Origin: Bacillus cabrialesii
GTDB lineage: Bacteria > Bacillota > Bacilli > Bacillales > Bacillaceae
DNA: 64,000 nucleotides
Reading direction: 5' to 3'
NCBI RefSeq assembly: GCF_004124315.2
Contig: NZ_CP096889.1
Span: forward strand, 2,711,001 to 2,775,000
Part shown: positions 1 through 8,308 of the stretch, one piece after another
How the letters are laid out: every line of letters begins with the position of its first letter
Numbering within the stretch: position 1 is the first letter of the stretch
Made by a program: the position numbers and the translations under genes
Notes under the pieces: model-generated
What the model was told of the DNA's origin: nothing
Seen by the model: the letters and a program-made list of their open reading frames with translations, nothing else
Database searches by the model: none

Positions 1-154
1 ACCCTGTAACGCAGGATGTGCGGCAGTGATTAACTGCACTCAGGATTAGCTTCCTCCGATCTTCTGATAAAGTTCCTTTCAGCTTACGGAACTTCTCTCT
101 TTAACAGGGCTTCGGCGTACTCAGATCCGTCACTCGAGATTCGTATGTATTCTA
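1..154 (-). ncRNA. T-box leader, 5' part (alaS leader)
   Basis: Minus-strand leader transcribed out of the window toward what should be alaS. It starts downstream of a consensus promoter and contains an AGAGAG motif followed by a GTTCC/GGAAC stem, as in T-box stem I. The last bases of the window (5 to 1) read AGGGT on the minus strand, which fits the start of the conserved T-box sequence AGGGTGGNACCGCG, cut by the window edge. T-box RNAs bind uncharged tRNA and switch between terminator and antiterminator. The alaS assignment rests on remembered gene order. Confidence 0.7.
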
Positions 155-160
155 CGAGAA

Positions 161-189
161 ATTATAGACAAGCTGCACGCCAATGTCAA
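161..189 (-). promoter_or_regulatory. Sigma-A promoter of the alaS T-box operon
   Basis: On the minus strand the -35 box TTGACA (189-184) and -10 box TATAAT (166-161) are both perfect and separated by 17 bp. The -35 box contains the TGA stop codon of yrrI (188-186), so the upstream gene's end and this promoter share bases. Confidence 0.85.
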
Positions 190-1247
190 TGCTCCGTCCT
201 CATCCGCAAAAAATGGATCATCATCACTTTTAAAACAGCCGCCGCAGGAACAGCCAGAATCATTCCGACGATTCCCGCAAGCTCTCCCCCGGCAAGGAGT
301 GCAAGCATGATGACGACCGGATGCATTTTAAGGCTTCTGCCGACAATGAGCGGACTGAGGATATTCCCTTCCATAAACTGCAAAACAAACACTGTAATCA
401 CGACAACAAGGATCGCTTTTACTGAGATCGTCATGGCAATTAACAGCGCAGGAACAGCTCCTATAAAAGGACCAAAATACGGTATGACATTCGTTATACC
501 AGAAATAAGCCCTAAAATCAGCGGATATGGAAGCCCGAATATCCAGAACGTAATGCCTGCTATCACACCGAGAATCAAGCAGACCAGAAGCTGGCCGCGG
601 ATGTAATCGCCAAGGGAATCATCCACATCCCGCAAAAAGGCGCTGCCCCGCTGTCTCCATGACTTCGGAGTCAAGTACCATACCGTCTTTTTCATCAACT
701 CAATATCCTTTACCATATAAAACACGAGAAAAGGGATGGTTGCCGCAATTAAGAAATAATCAAGCACGTTGCGGATACCGCTAATTGCTCCCTCGATCGT
801 CCCCGCGAAAAACGCCTCCGTCTGGCGGATCATTTTATCTATACGGTGATGCATGCCGTCAGGCCAGTCATCTGTATGGTTGTGCACATGAAGAAGGAGT
901 CCGTTATACGTTTCGGCAAACATTGGTATATTTTCAGACAAATCCGTCAGCTGCACAATTAAAACAGGCACCCCTTTATACAGCGCCCAGCCAATTCCGC
1001 CAAAGAAAAGCACATAAATCACCAAGATGCTTAAAGTCCTAGGCAATCCTTTGCGGTGCAGCCACTCTGTGACCGGAATCAATAAATAAGAAATAAAAAT
1101 GGATATGATCAAGGGAATAAAGATCGTTTTTAAAACGAGCCAAAAAGGCGACCATAACATATCAAGCATAAAAAAGACGTAAACTGTCAACAGGACCAGC
1201 AAACAAATGGCCACCCACAACAAAAGCTGCACCGGTTTTTGAAGCAT
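186..1247 (-). CDS. yrrI: AI-2E family transporter YrrI
   Basis: A 353-residue polytopic membrane protein of the AI-2E (PerM) family. Hydrophobic segments near residues 8-30, 37-57, 73-90, 160-178, 215-240, 242-262, 270-290 and 310-345 fit the eight-helix layout, with the soluble stretch of about residues 95-155 typical of the family. The start follows GAGGTGA by six bases. Members range from autoinducer exporters to Na+/H+ antiporters, so the substrate is unknown. It lies between the alaS leader and yrzQ. Its TGA stop is inside the -35 box of the alaS promoter. The gene name comes from remembered synteny and length. Confidence 0.85.
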   Translation of the reverse strand: MLQKPVQLLLWVAICLLVLLTVYVFFMLDMLWSPFWLVLKTIFIPLIISIFISYLLIPVTEWLHRKGLPRTLSILVIYVLFFGGIGWALYKGVPVLIVQLTDLSENIPMFAETYNGLLLHVHNHTDDWPDGMHHRIDKMIRQTEAFFAGTIEGAISGIRNVLDYFLIAATIPFLVFYMVKDIELMKKTVWYLTPKSWRQRGSAFLRDVDDSLGDYIRGQLLVCLILGVIAGITFWIFGLPYPLILGLISGITNVIPYFGPFIGAVPALLIAMTISVKAILVVVITVFVLQFMEGNILSPLIVGRSLKMHPVVIMLALLAGGELAGIVGMILAVPAAAVLKVMMIHFLRMRTEH

Positions 1248-1308
1248 CTGCTCTCACCTCTTCTATATCTTTTGAGGAATGGTGCGAATTATTCTCTCTC
1301 CACATAAC

Positions 1309-1340
1309 AAAAAGGATACTCTTCGAAGAGTATCCTTTTT
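1309..1340 (-). terminator. Intrinsic terminator after yrzQ
   Basis: Perfect hairpin AAAGGATACTCTTCGAAGAGTATCCTTT with A- and T-runs on both sides, just downstream of the yrzQ stop at 1345. It could work on both strands. Confidence 0.85.
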
Positions 1341-1344
1341 CGCA

Positions 1345-1476
1345 TTAAAACATTTTTGTTATTCGTCTTCTCATCCGCTTCATGCTGCGATTATTCAGCA
1401 TGTCGGATTGAGTCGCCATTCGGTACACGAGAGCTCCGGCTCCCAATGCCAAAAGAGAAGTCATCGTCCGATTCAT
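1345..1476 (-). CDS. yrzQ: Small basic membrane-associated protein YrzQ
   Basis: A 43-codon gene. It begins MNRTMTSLLALGAG and ends MKRMRRRITKMF: a short hydrophobic stretch (about residues 5-18) followed by a strongly basic tail. The Shine-Dalgarno sequence AAGGGAG is nine bases before this ATG. A second ATG three codons upstream directly abuts the SD, so it is less likely; using it gives 46 residues. A strong terminator follows. I recognise it as the short YrzQ (DUF3918-like) family, whose function is unknown. The hydrophobic-plus-basic pattern suggests membrane contact (inference). Confidence 0.7.
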   Translation of the reverse strand: MNRTMTSLLALGAGALVYRMATQSDMLNNRSMKRMRRRITKMF

Positions 1477-1497
1477 CCTGCGCATCTCCCTTCATGA

Positions 1498-1689
1498 TTA
1501 AAAATTGATGCTGCGTTCATCCTCAGAAAACAAATCATCCAAGCTGCTTAACGTTCCGTCTTCTTCCACCTGATGAGTTGCAATCTTCCCTTTCGCCACT
1601 GTCAGCTCAATAAAACAGCCCCAGCAATAATATTGGTTCACGCCGATTTTCCCGATATCCTTACTTTTGCAGTTCGGGCATATAAGCAT
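1498..1689 (-). CDS. Zinc-ribbon protein, probably YrzR
   Basis: A 63-residue protein with two CxxC knuckles, CPNC (residues 4-7) and CWGC (22-25), the spacing of a small zinc ribbon, followed by an acidic C-terminal half rich in Asp and Glu. AGAGGTG lies five bases before the ATG. It sits between yrrD and yrzQ on the same strand and probably shares their transcript. No enzymatic motif is present. Nucleic acid or protein binding is the usual role of such ribbons but is only inference here. I think this is YrzR of B. subtilis but am not certain enough to assign the symbol. Confidence 0.7.
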   Translation of the reverse strand: MLICPNCKSKDIGKIGVNQYYCWGCFIELTVAKGKIATHQVEEDGTLSSLDDLFSEDERSINF

Positions 1690-1700
1690 ATCTCACACCT

Positions 1701-2225
1701 CTATCCGTTCAAAACGATCTCGTCTTTCCGCACCTCGACAAGCGAATCCGCTTTTTGGATCTGGCGCTTGCTTCCCGCCAGGTCAGAAAAGAAACCGTCC
1801 GAGAGTTCATATGCTACGATTATGCCCCTGTCCAAACAAAAGTATACATCTTCCAGCATCCCCAATATATCCCCCTCATGCGATTTCACAAGCTTCATTC
1901 TCATTTGCTCGTATGTGAAGCACGATTTCGGAAGAGGCAAAAGCTGGTCTGAACTGACCGAGGCCAATATGCGGTCATCAAGAATGCAAGAGATATCACA
2001 CGCCTGTAATAGGGCATGATGATGATGCAAAAAGCGTTTTTGTGCAAGAATAAACCCAAGGCAATTTCCCTTCAGAGAAAAACAAATATCAGAAATTGTC
2101 CCGAGATAACAAGAAGTTCGTTCTGAGTATACTGGGAATCCTTCTACCTCATGGCATGTTCTCAAAGTGTGATCAACCACCTTTTGTTGAACAGGCTTAG
2201 GTTTTGCTTTGCGCCTTTGACTCAT
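1701..2225 (-). CDS. yrrD: PRC-barrel domain protein YrrD
   Basis: A 174-codon frame with two PRC-barrel-like repeats: one around residues 28-95 (GFPVYSERTSCYLGTISDIC) and one around 105-165 (DILGMLEDVYFCLDRG). PRC barrels occur in RimM, in photosynthetic reaction-centre H subunits and in small sporulation proteins; the role here is unknown. The start is doubtful. The first ATG lies only seven bases past the T-run of the recD2 terminator and has no convincing ribosome-binding site. A TTG at codon 21 (position 2165) follows AAGGTGG at longer spacing and would drop a very basic, Lys- and Gln-rich leader. Confidence 0.75.
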   Translation of the reverse strand: MSQRRKAKPKPVQQKVVDHTLRTCHEVEGFPVYSERTSCYLGTISDICFSLKGNCLGFILAQKRFLHHHHALLQACDISCILDDRILASVSSDQLLPLPKSCFTYEQMRMKLVKSHEGDILGMLEDVYFCLDRGIIVAYELSDGFFSDLAGSKRQIQKADSLVEVRKDEIVLNG

Positions 2226-2231
2226 ACGATG

Positions 2232-2260
2232 AAAAAACTCCCGCTAACACGGGAGTTTTT
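2232..2260 (-). terminator. Intrinsic terminator of recD2
   Basis: Hairpin AACTCCCGctaacaCGGGAGTT followed by a T-run on the minus strand. It touches the recD2 TAA stop codon, so the stem begins almost as translation ends. Confidence 0.85.
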
Positions 2261-4656
2261 TACAGCTGTTCTTCTTTCATAAAATCGAATGGCGTTATGC
2301 CTTCCATTCCTATATTGGCGTCGTGTACGCTGAACGGGAGCTCTTTTTGCAACGCCTCAAGCTCGGCATCCATTTCCTCAATCTGTACGGAAAGCCTGTT
2401 TCTCAAGGAAGTCTGTCTGACAGTCGCGTCATTATTTTTTACGCCCCACTCCAGCGCCTCCTCTTCTCCGCATAAAATGAGAAATTTCTTTGCTCTCGTA
2501 ATCGCGGTATAAAGGAGGTTTCTTCTGAGCATTCTATAGTAGCCTTTCACAACAGGCAAAACCACAATCGGAAATTCACTTCCCTGCGACTTATGAATAG
2601 AGCAGCAATACGCATGGGTAAACTGGTTAAAATCTTTTTTCGTAAACGTCATTTCATTGCCGTCAAAAGATACGACGGCCATGTCTTCTTTTTCGGTATT
2701 TTCCTTTGCATAAAATATCGATGTAATTTCGCCAATATCTCCGTTGAACACATTGTTTTCCGGCTGATTGACGAGCTGCAAAATTTTATCTCCGGTTCTG
2801 TAGACAACGTCCCCGAACTTGATTTCCCTAGGTTTTTCTTTAGGAGGATTTAAAATGTCCTGCAGCATCACATTCAGTTCATTGATGCCGGCTTTGCCTC
2901 TGTACATCGGGGCGAGAACCTGAATGTCCTTTGCCGTATAGCCTTTTTTCAATGCGTTGGCGACAACCTTCTCAACTACCTCTTTAATTTGCGAGCCTCC
3001 GCAGCGAATAAAGGAACGGTCCTTCGTCGGGGCAGTCAAATTGTTTGGCAGCAAGCCATTTTTCATCTGGTGGGCTAGCTCGACGATTGATGACCCCTCC
3101 GCCTGGCGGTAGATGTCTGTCAATCTTACAGTCGGAATCACCTGTGATGCCAAAAGGTCTCTCAGCACTTGGCCCGGGCCGACAGAAGGCAGCTGATCTT
3201 CGTCTCCGACTATGATAATTTGAATATGATCAGGGATCGCTTTAAACAAATGGTTCGCCAGCCATATATCAAGCATACTGGCTTCATCGATAATTAACAG
3301 CTTCCCTTCGATCGGCTGATCCTCTGTATGGGTAAAGCCCTCAGCGCCGTTCCAGCCGAGCAGCCTGTGAATCGTGACTGCCGGAAGGCCCGTTGATTCA
3401 CTCATCCGTTTTGCCGCTCTTCCTGTCGGTGCGGCCAATACAACCGGAAACGCTTCATCCTTTTTATAAGCTGACGGGTCTAGTGACACGCCGTGAAGCT
3501 CTCCGTATAGTTCGACAATTCCTCTGATTACCGTCGTTTTCCCTGTTCCCGGGCCTCCCGTTAAAAGAAGCATCGGCGAGGAAAGGGCTTTTTGAATCGC
3601 TTCCTTCTGGCTCGGGGCATACTGAACATTCATCCGTTCTTCCAGTTCTCCTAAAGCGAGCAGAAATTCTGATTCAGGAAACTGGTCATCATATTCGGTT
3701 TGGCTTGCGATATGTTTCACACGCTTTGCAACGTTTTGTTCTGCGTAAAACAGCGATGGAAAATAACAGCGGCCGTCTTCTATGACAATGTCTTTATTTT
3801 CTCCAAGGGCAATAATCGCGTTAGCGGCATCCATTTCCGTGATGCGCTGCCCTTCCCTTGCTGACTGGTTTAACAGTGATTGGGTGTCGATAATCAGCTT
3901 TTCCGTTTCTATGTACGTATGCCCTTCTGACAGACAAGTCGTTTCAAGCGTGTACAAAATGGCGGCTTTTATCCGCTCAGGATGATTGCCCGAAAGCCCC
4001 ATTCTGCTCCCAAGCTCATCCGCTTTCCCAAACCCGATGCCTTCTACATCTTTTACGAGCTGATAAGGGTTTTCCTGAATCTTTTCAAGCGTTTCGGATT
4101 CATAGGCTTGGTAGATTTTCATAGACAGCTGGGGGCCGAAGCCAAACTGATTCAGGGAAATCATGATTTGCTCAAGTCCCTGATGCCGCTGCAAGGCGCC
4201 GGCTAACGTATCTGCTTTCTTTTTTGACAGCTTCGGAACATCATAAAGCACTGAAGCGTCAGCCAATATTTTATTAATCGCGCTGTCGCCCAGCTTTTTG
4301 ACAATTTCTTCGGCTGTTTTTTTGCCGATTCCCTCAAATAAATCACTCGATAAATAATGAATGATGCCTTCCTTAGTCGTCGGTATCTCTTTTTTGAAAT
4401 GCTCCGCTTGAAATTGGAGCCCGAACTTCGGATGGGTTACGATCTTGCCGTAAAACGTGTAAGTCTCTTCTTCTTGAAGCGCAGGGAAGTAGCCCGTCAC
4501 GGATACGGCTTTATCTTCAATGGCCTCGGAGGTCTCTGTGACTTTCACTTTCAGAACCGTATATAAATTGGTGTCATTATGATAGATGACTGTGTTGACT
4601 GTCCCTTTTAAATAGGGCTCTTCCTCCATGTTAAGCTGATCCGGATGCTGCTGCAC
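2260..4656 (-). CDS. recD2: ATP-dependent DNA helicase RecD2 (YrrC)
   Basis: A 798-residue superfamily 1B 5'-3' helicase of the RecD2 type, which acts without RecBC in replication-fork and repair processes. The N-terminal half holds helix-hairpin-helix motifs (LFEGIGKKTAEEIV about 107-119; VEGIGFGKADELG about 204-216). Motor motifs follow: Walker A GGPGTGKT (367-374), APTGRAAKRM (about 409-418), DEAS (457-460), GDEDQLPSVGPG, and the C-terminal SIHKSQGSEF and YTAITRAK motifs. The GTG start follows AGGAGGAGGG at seven bases. Length equals that of the B. subtilis protein. yrrB lies 24 bp upstream and is probably cotranscribed. Confidence 0.95.
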   Translation of the reverse strand: MQQHPDQLNMEEEPYLKGTVNTVIYHNDTNLYTVLKVKVTETSEAIEDKAVSVTGYFPALQEEETYTFYGKIVTHPKFGLQFQAEHFKKEIPTTKEGIIHYLSSDLFEGIGKKTAEEIVKKLGDSAINKILADASVLYDVPKLSKKKADTLAGALQRHQGLEQIMISLNQFGFGPQLSMKIYQAYESETLEKIQENPYQLVKDVEGIGFGKADELGSRMGLSGNHPERIKAAILYTLETTCLSEGHTYIETEKLIIDTQSLLNQSAREGQRITEMDAANAIIALGENKDIVIEDGRCYFPSLFYAEQNVAKRVKHIASQTEYDDQFPESEFLLALGELEERMNVQYAPSQKEAIQKALSSPMLLLTGGPGTGKTTVIRGIVELYGELHGVSLDPSAYKKDEAFPVVLAAPTGRAAKRMSESTGLPAVTIHRLLGWNGAEGFTHTEDQPIEGKLLIIDEASMLDIWLANHLFKAIPDHIQIIIVGDEDQLPSVGPGQVLRDLLASQVIPTVRLTDIYRQAEGSSIVELAHQMKNGLLPNNLTAPTKDRSFIRCGGSQIKEVVEKVVANALKKGYTAKDIQVLAPMYRGKAGINELNVMLQDILNPPKEKPREIKFGDVVYRTGDKILQLVNQPENNVFNGDIGEITSIFYAKENTEKEDMAVVSFDGNEMTFTKKDFNQFTHAYCCSIHKSQGSEFPIVVLPVVKGYYRMLRRNLLYTAITRAKKFLILCGEEEALEWGVKNNDATVRQTSLRNRLSVQIEEMDAELEALQKELPFSVHDANIGMEGITPFDFMKEEQL

Positions 4657-4680
4657 GAGCTGTCCCTCCTCCTGTGCCTG

Positions 4681-5331
4681 TTATGATGGGTCGATCAGTT
4701 TTTTAGCATGAAGCGCAAGCATATGATCTGGCTGGATATCGATCGCCTTGTCCAGCATTTCCAGCGCTTTTTCTCGATTTTCTTTATAAGCATAAGCCAC
4801 ACCGGCGTTGTAAAATGCATCAGCATGCCCAGGATCTTGCTCTGTTACAGCTGCGAATTGGCTGAGCGCTTCGTCCAGCATGCCCTCGTTCGCTAAGCAC
4901 ATCCCGAATTGAAAGCGCGCTTCCGTGTCATTTTCATTCAGTTCGACCGCTCTTTGTAAATAAGGCAGTGCAAGCTTGGGCTGTTCAAGTTTGACTAGTA
5001 CCGTTCCGAGCATGTAAAACAGGTCGCCGTTTTCCATTCCGGCACGAAGCGCTTTTTCAAACATGTCTTTCGCTTCTTTGTACATTTCTTTTACAACATA
5101 GACATTTCCTGCTCCATAATATGCAGTGGCTGCGCTATTGTCTAATTCAAGCGCTTTATCATAAAACGCAAGCGCACGTTCCAGCTCGTTTACCGATGAA
5201 AGCAGGTTAGCAAAGTTGATATACGGAATCGCATCTTCTTTATTTTCTTCAATCGCTTTTGTAAATGCCTCTGCCGCTTTCTCGTAATCGCCTTCCTGCA
5301 TCGCCTCTATACCGAGTTGATTATAATCCAC
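4681..5331 (-). CDS. yrrB: TPR-repeat protein YrrB
   Basis: About 216 residues made almost wholly of tetratricopeptide repeats of 34 residues (NQLGIEAMQEGDYEKAAEAF, YYGAGNVYVVKEMYKEAKDM, FYNAGVAYAYKENREKALEM and others), about six in all. TPR superhelices bind partner proteins; there is no catalytic motif or signal peptide. I chose the GTG at 5331 because AAAGGAAG lies seven bases before it; the in-frame ATG six codons upstream overlaps that site. It lies between recD2 and the mnmA terminator. A partner in tRNA or cysteine metabolism has been suggested from gene context, but the sequence does not show it. Confidence 0.88.
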   Translation of the reverse strand: MDYNQLGIEAMQEGDYEKAAEAFTKAIEENKEDAIPYINFANLLSSVNELERALAFYDKALELDNSAATAYYGAGNVYVVKEMYKEAKDMFEKALRAGMENGDLFYMLGTVLVKLEQPKLALPYLQRAVELNENDTEARFQFGMCLANEGMLDEALSQFAAVTEQDPGHADAFYNAGVAYAYKENREKALEMLDKAIDIQPDHMLALHAKKLIDPS

Positions 5332-5350
5332 CAACCATCTTCCTTTCATT

Positions 5351-5380
5351 AAAAAACCCCAACTCAGTGTTGAGGTTTTT
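5351..5380 (-). terminator. Intrinsic terminator of mnmA
   Basis: Stem AACCTCAAC/GTTGGGGTT with one G-T pair and a TTTTTT run on the minus strand, just past the mnmA stop and before the yrrB ribosome-binding site. It probably separates the iscS-mnmA and yrrB-recD2 units, though some read-through is possible. Confidence 0.8.
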
Positions 5381-5386
5381 CATCTT

Positions 5387-6502
5387 TTATACGTACCACA
5401 ATTTTGTTCCGTCTTTGTACACATCATCAATCGTTCCGCCGCCAAGGCATTCTTCGCCGTCATAGAAAACAACGGCTTGTCCCGGCGTTACAGCGCGGAC
5501 TTGTTCATCAAAGATGACTTCCGCTTCGCCTTCACCCGTCATGCGCACCGTTACTTTATGATCTTCTTGGCGGTAACGGAATTTAGCCGTGCAGGTAATC
5601 TCTTCGCCCTTCATGATATCCGAACGAACCCAGCTGATATTCGTAGCTGTAATTTTGTCGGAATAAAGAAGCGGGTTGTGGAACCCTTGATCCACGTAGA
5701 GGATGTTCTTTTCAAGATCTTTACCAACCGCAAACCACGGCTCGCCGCTTCCGCCGATGCCAAGGCCGTGACGCTGTCCGATCGTGTAGTACATCAACCC
5801 GTCGTGGCGTCCTTTTACTTCGCCGTCCATCGTCATCATATCGCCCGGCTGTGCAGGGAGATATTGACTGAGAAACGTTTTGAAGTTGCGTTCCCCGATA
5901 AAACAGATACCCGTACTGTCTTTTTTCGTTGCCGTTGCAAGATCTGCCTCTTTGGCAATCTCACGCACACGGCTTTTTTCAAGCTCGCCGATAGGGAACA
6001 TGACTTTGCTTAGCGTGTCTTCTGTCAGCTGATTCAAGAAATACGTTTGATCCTTGTTTTCATCAATGCCGCGCAGCATTTTGACTTTGCCGCCGCTTCT
6101 GTCTACCCTTGCATAGTGGCCAGTCGCTAAATAGTCGGCGCCAAGTGACAGGGCATGCTCCAAAAACGCCTTGAATTTAATTTCTTTGTTGCACAGCACA
6201 TCCGGGTTTGGTGTTCTGCCTGCTTTATATTCATCAAGGAAGTATTGAAATACCTTCTCATAGTATTGCTTTTCAAAATTAACGGCATAGTACGGAATTC
6301 CGATTTGGTTGCAGACGCGGATTACATCTTCATAATCCTCTGTCGCCGTGCAAAAACCGTTTTCGTCCGTATCATCCCAGTTTTTCATAAAAATTCCGAT
6401 TACATCATAGCCCTGTTCTTTTAACAGCAGGGCTGCCACAGATGAGTCTACTCCGCCGGACATGCCGACGACGACTCTTGTATCCTCCGGCCGTTTTTCC
6501 AT
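5387..6502 (-). CDS. mnmA: tRNA-specific 2-thiouridylase MnmA (TrmU)
   Basis: A 371-residue enzyme that makes 2-thiouridine at U34 of Lys, Glu and Gln tRNAs, using ATP and persulfide sulfur. The N-terminal PP-loop SGGVDSS (about 14-20) adenylates U34. The two catalytic cysteines are seen in NGFCTATED/NPDVLCNKE and STGICFIGER, the latter in the KKDSTGICFIG motif. The ATG at 6502 lies eight bases after GGAG; an ATG three codons upstream is too close to it. The cysteine desulfurase gene lies immediately upstream (28 bp) and is the known sulfur donor in B. subtilis. One of the most conserved genes here. Confidence 0.95.
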   Translation of the reverse strand: MEKRPEDTRVVVGMSGGVDSSVAALLLKEQGYDVIGIFMKNWDDTDENGFCTATEDYEDVIRVCNQIGIPYYAVNFEKQYYEKVFQYFLDEYKAGRTPNPDVLCNKEIKFKAFLEHALSLGADYLATGHYARVDRSGGKVKMLRGIDENKDQTYFLNQLTEDTLSKVMFPIGELEKSRVREIAKEADLATATKKDSTGICFIGERNFKTFLSQYLPAQPGDMMTMDGEVKGRHDGLMYYTIGQRHGLGIGGSGEPWFAVGKDLEKNILYVDQGFHNPLLYSDKITATNISWVRSDIMKGEEITCTAKFRYRQEDHKVTVRMTGEGEAEVIFDEQVRAVTPGQAVVFYDGEECLGGGTIDDVYKDGTKLWYV

Positions 6503-6529
6503 TTCATTCACTCCAATAGCTAAGCCGCC

Positions 6530-7672
6530 TTATTGTGTCAGCCGTTTTACAACGTCGGCCACATGTTTGGCAGCAGTTTTCACTTGCTCAGCCGTATTGC
6601 CGAGGCCGAAACTGATCCGAATTGAGGATGTCAGCCGGTCACTCTTGTCTCCAAACATGGCAGTCAAAACATGCGAGGGCAGGACTGAGCCGGCCGTGCA
6701 CGCTGATCCGCTTGAGACAGCGACTCCCGCCATATCCAGATTCACCAGCAGCGATTCCACTGATACACCGGGGAAATAAAGATTCAGCACATGCGGCAGA
6801 CTATTTTCTTTGTCCCCGTTGATCTCGTATGCAACACCGGCATTTTCAAGCGTGTCGGCAATGATTGTTTTAAACGATTGATACTTTTCGTTTTTTTCGT
6901 CCCGTTCCTCACTTGACAGCTTGATCGCTTCTCTCAGCCCGACAATGCCCGGAACATTTTCTGTTCCGGCACGGCGTTTTCTTTCTTGCTCTCCTCCGAA
7001 TAAGAGCGGAGAAAGCTTTGCATCTTTACTTGCATATAAAAAGCCTGTCCCTTTTGGCCCGTTGAGCTTGTGCCCAGAAACAGACAGAAGGTCAATATGG
7101 CTGTTTTTCACATCAATTGGCAGCAGCCCGAATGCCTGAACAGCATCGGTATGAAAATAAGCCTGATGTTCCTTCAGCAACTCACCGATTTCATCAATCG
7201 GCTGTACCGTTCCGACTTCATTATTTCCATACATCACTGTCACAAGGATTGTATCATCACGCAGTGCTTCTTTCACCTGTTTTGCACTGACTCTTCCATT
7301 TTGATCAACGTCCAGATATGTTACTTCAAATCCGTCTTCCTCAAGTTTTTCACATGTGTGAAGCACAGCATGATGTTCAATTTTTGTCGTGATGATATGT
7401 CTGCCCAGATCTTTTCTTGCAAGCGCGGTTCCCATGATAGCCAAGTTATCGGCTTCCGTGCCCCCGCTTGTAAAAATGATCTCCTGCTCTGCCGCTCCGA
7501 TTTCAGCTGCGATCTGCGCTCTTGCTTCGTCCACCCATTTTCGCGATTCTCTTCCAAATGAATGAATACTGGATGGGTTGCCGAAATTGCCGGAAAAATG
7601 CGGTATCATTTTTTCCAGCACGCGCTCATCCATCGGGGAAGTTGCGGCATGATCTAAATAAATCCGTTCCAT
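6530..7672 (-). CDS. yrvO: Cysteine desulfurase YrvO (IscS-type, donor for MnmA)
   Basis: A 380-residue class V aminotransferase-fold enzyme that removes sulfur from cysteine as a persulfide. The PLP lysine lies in SGHKLNGPKG (about residue 200) and the catalytic cysteine in SSGSACTAG (about 325) on a short loop, as in the IscS/NifS group. Start ATG follows AGAGGTGT at seven bases. It lies between cymR and mnmA, 18 bp from the former; dedicated transfer to MnmA is established for the B. subtilis pair. A second desulfurase, NifS, is encoded at 47 kb. Confidence 0.93.
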   Translation of the reverse strand: MERIYLDHAATSPMDERVLEKMIPHFSGNFGNPSSIHSFGRESRKWVDEARAQIAAEIGAAEQEIIFTSGGTEADNLAIMGTALARKDLGRHIITTKIEHHAVLHTCEKLEEDGFEVTYLDVDQNGRVSAKQVKEALRDDTILVTVMYGNNEVGTVQPIDEIGELLKEHQAYFHTDAVQAFGLLPIDVKNSHIDLLSVSGHKLNGPKGTGFLYASKDAKLSPLLFGGEQERKRRAGTENVPGIVGLREAIKLSSEERDEKNEKYQSFKTIIADTLENAGVAYEINGDKENSLPHVLNLYFPGVSVESLLVNLDMAGVAVSSGSACTAGSVLPSHVLTAMFGDKSDRLTSSIRISFGLGNTAEQVKTAAKHVADVVKRLTQ

Positions 7673-7690
7673 TGTGTTTACACCTCTGAT

Positions 7691-8107
7691 CTAAATATAG
7701 AACATATAAGCTTCTTGCTCTCCGTCTGTGTAGCTGGCAAGATCCTCTAATGTTGTACTGTCTAAAACCTCTTTCACAGCATCCCGTATGCGAATCCAGA
7801 GCTCGCGCTTGGCAGGCTCCTCATCTTCCAGCACTTCAACTGGACTGATCGGCCCCTCAAGTACACGGATAATATCTCCCGCCGTAATGGCATCCGGCTC
7901 GCTGCCTAATACATATCCGCCGTATGCGCCTCTGATGCTTTTCACTAATCCGGCATTTCTGAGCGGCGATACCAGCTGCTCCAAATAATGCTCGGACAAA
8001 TTATTCGTCTGTGCGATGCTTTTTAATGAAGTCGGGCCTTCGCCATGCTTTTTTGCAAGCTCGATCATAATGGTGAGCCCGTATCTTCCCTTAGTTGATA
8101 TTTTCAA
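7691..8107 (-). CDS. cymR: Cysteine metabolism repressor CymR (Rrf2 family)
   Basis: A 138-residue Rrf2-type winged-helix regulator. The N-terminal part (MKISTKGRYGLTIMIELA) and the recognition region NNLSEHYLEQLVSPLRNAGL are typical of the family. The Fe-S cysteines of IscR/NsrR are absent, as expected for CymR, which senses cysteine status through CysK and represses sulfur uptake and cysteine synthesis genes. The TTG at 8107 lies six bases after AGAGGTG and gives the known length of 138; an ATG one codon upstream is only three bases from the SD. It is the first gene of the cymR-yrvO-mnmA run. Confidence 0.93.
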   Translation of the reverse strand: MKISTKGRYGLTIMIELAKKHGEGPTSLKSIAQTNNLSEHYLEQLVSPLRNAGLVKSIRGAYGGYVLGSEPDAITAGDIIRVLEGPISPVEVLEDEEPAKRELWIRIRDAVKEVLDSTTLEDLASYTDGEQEAYMFYI

Positions 8108-8308
8108 CATGAACACCTCTGTTATTTCATGATTTTCCACGTTTATAATGGTAATTTCTATATGATTCGTCCGTTTATTATCTAATAGACCAACTGTTAT
8201 TATAACATACCTTTAGCGAATTTTCATTGAGGCAGGCGGAAACGGGGCTTCCCTCTTTTCTAATGTCCGGTTTTCCGTTACCCTGTAATTAAGTAAGGAG
8301 AGATGATG

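Noticed and set aside
5477..6013. Plus-strand frame of 178 codons
   Set aside because: It is antisense to mnmA, has no ribosome site and reads as shadow code of a highly conserved gene.
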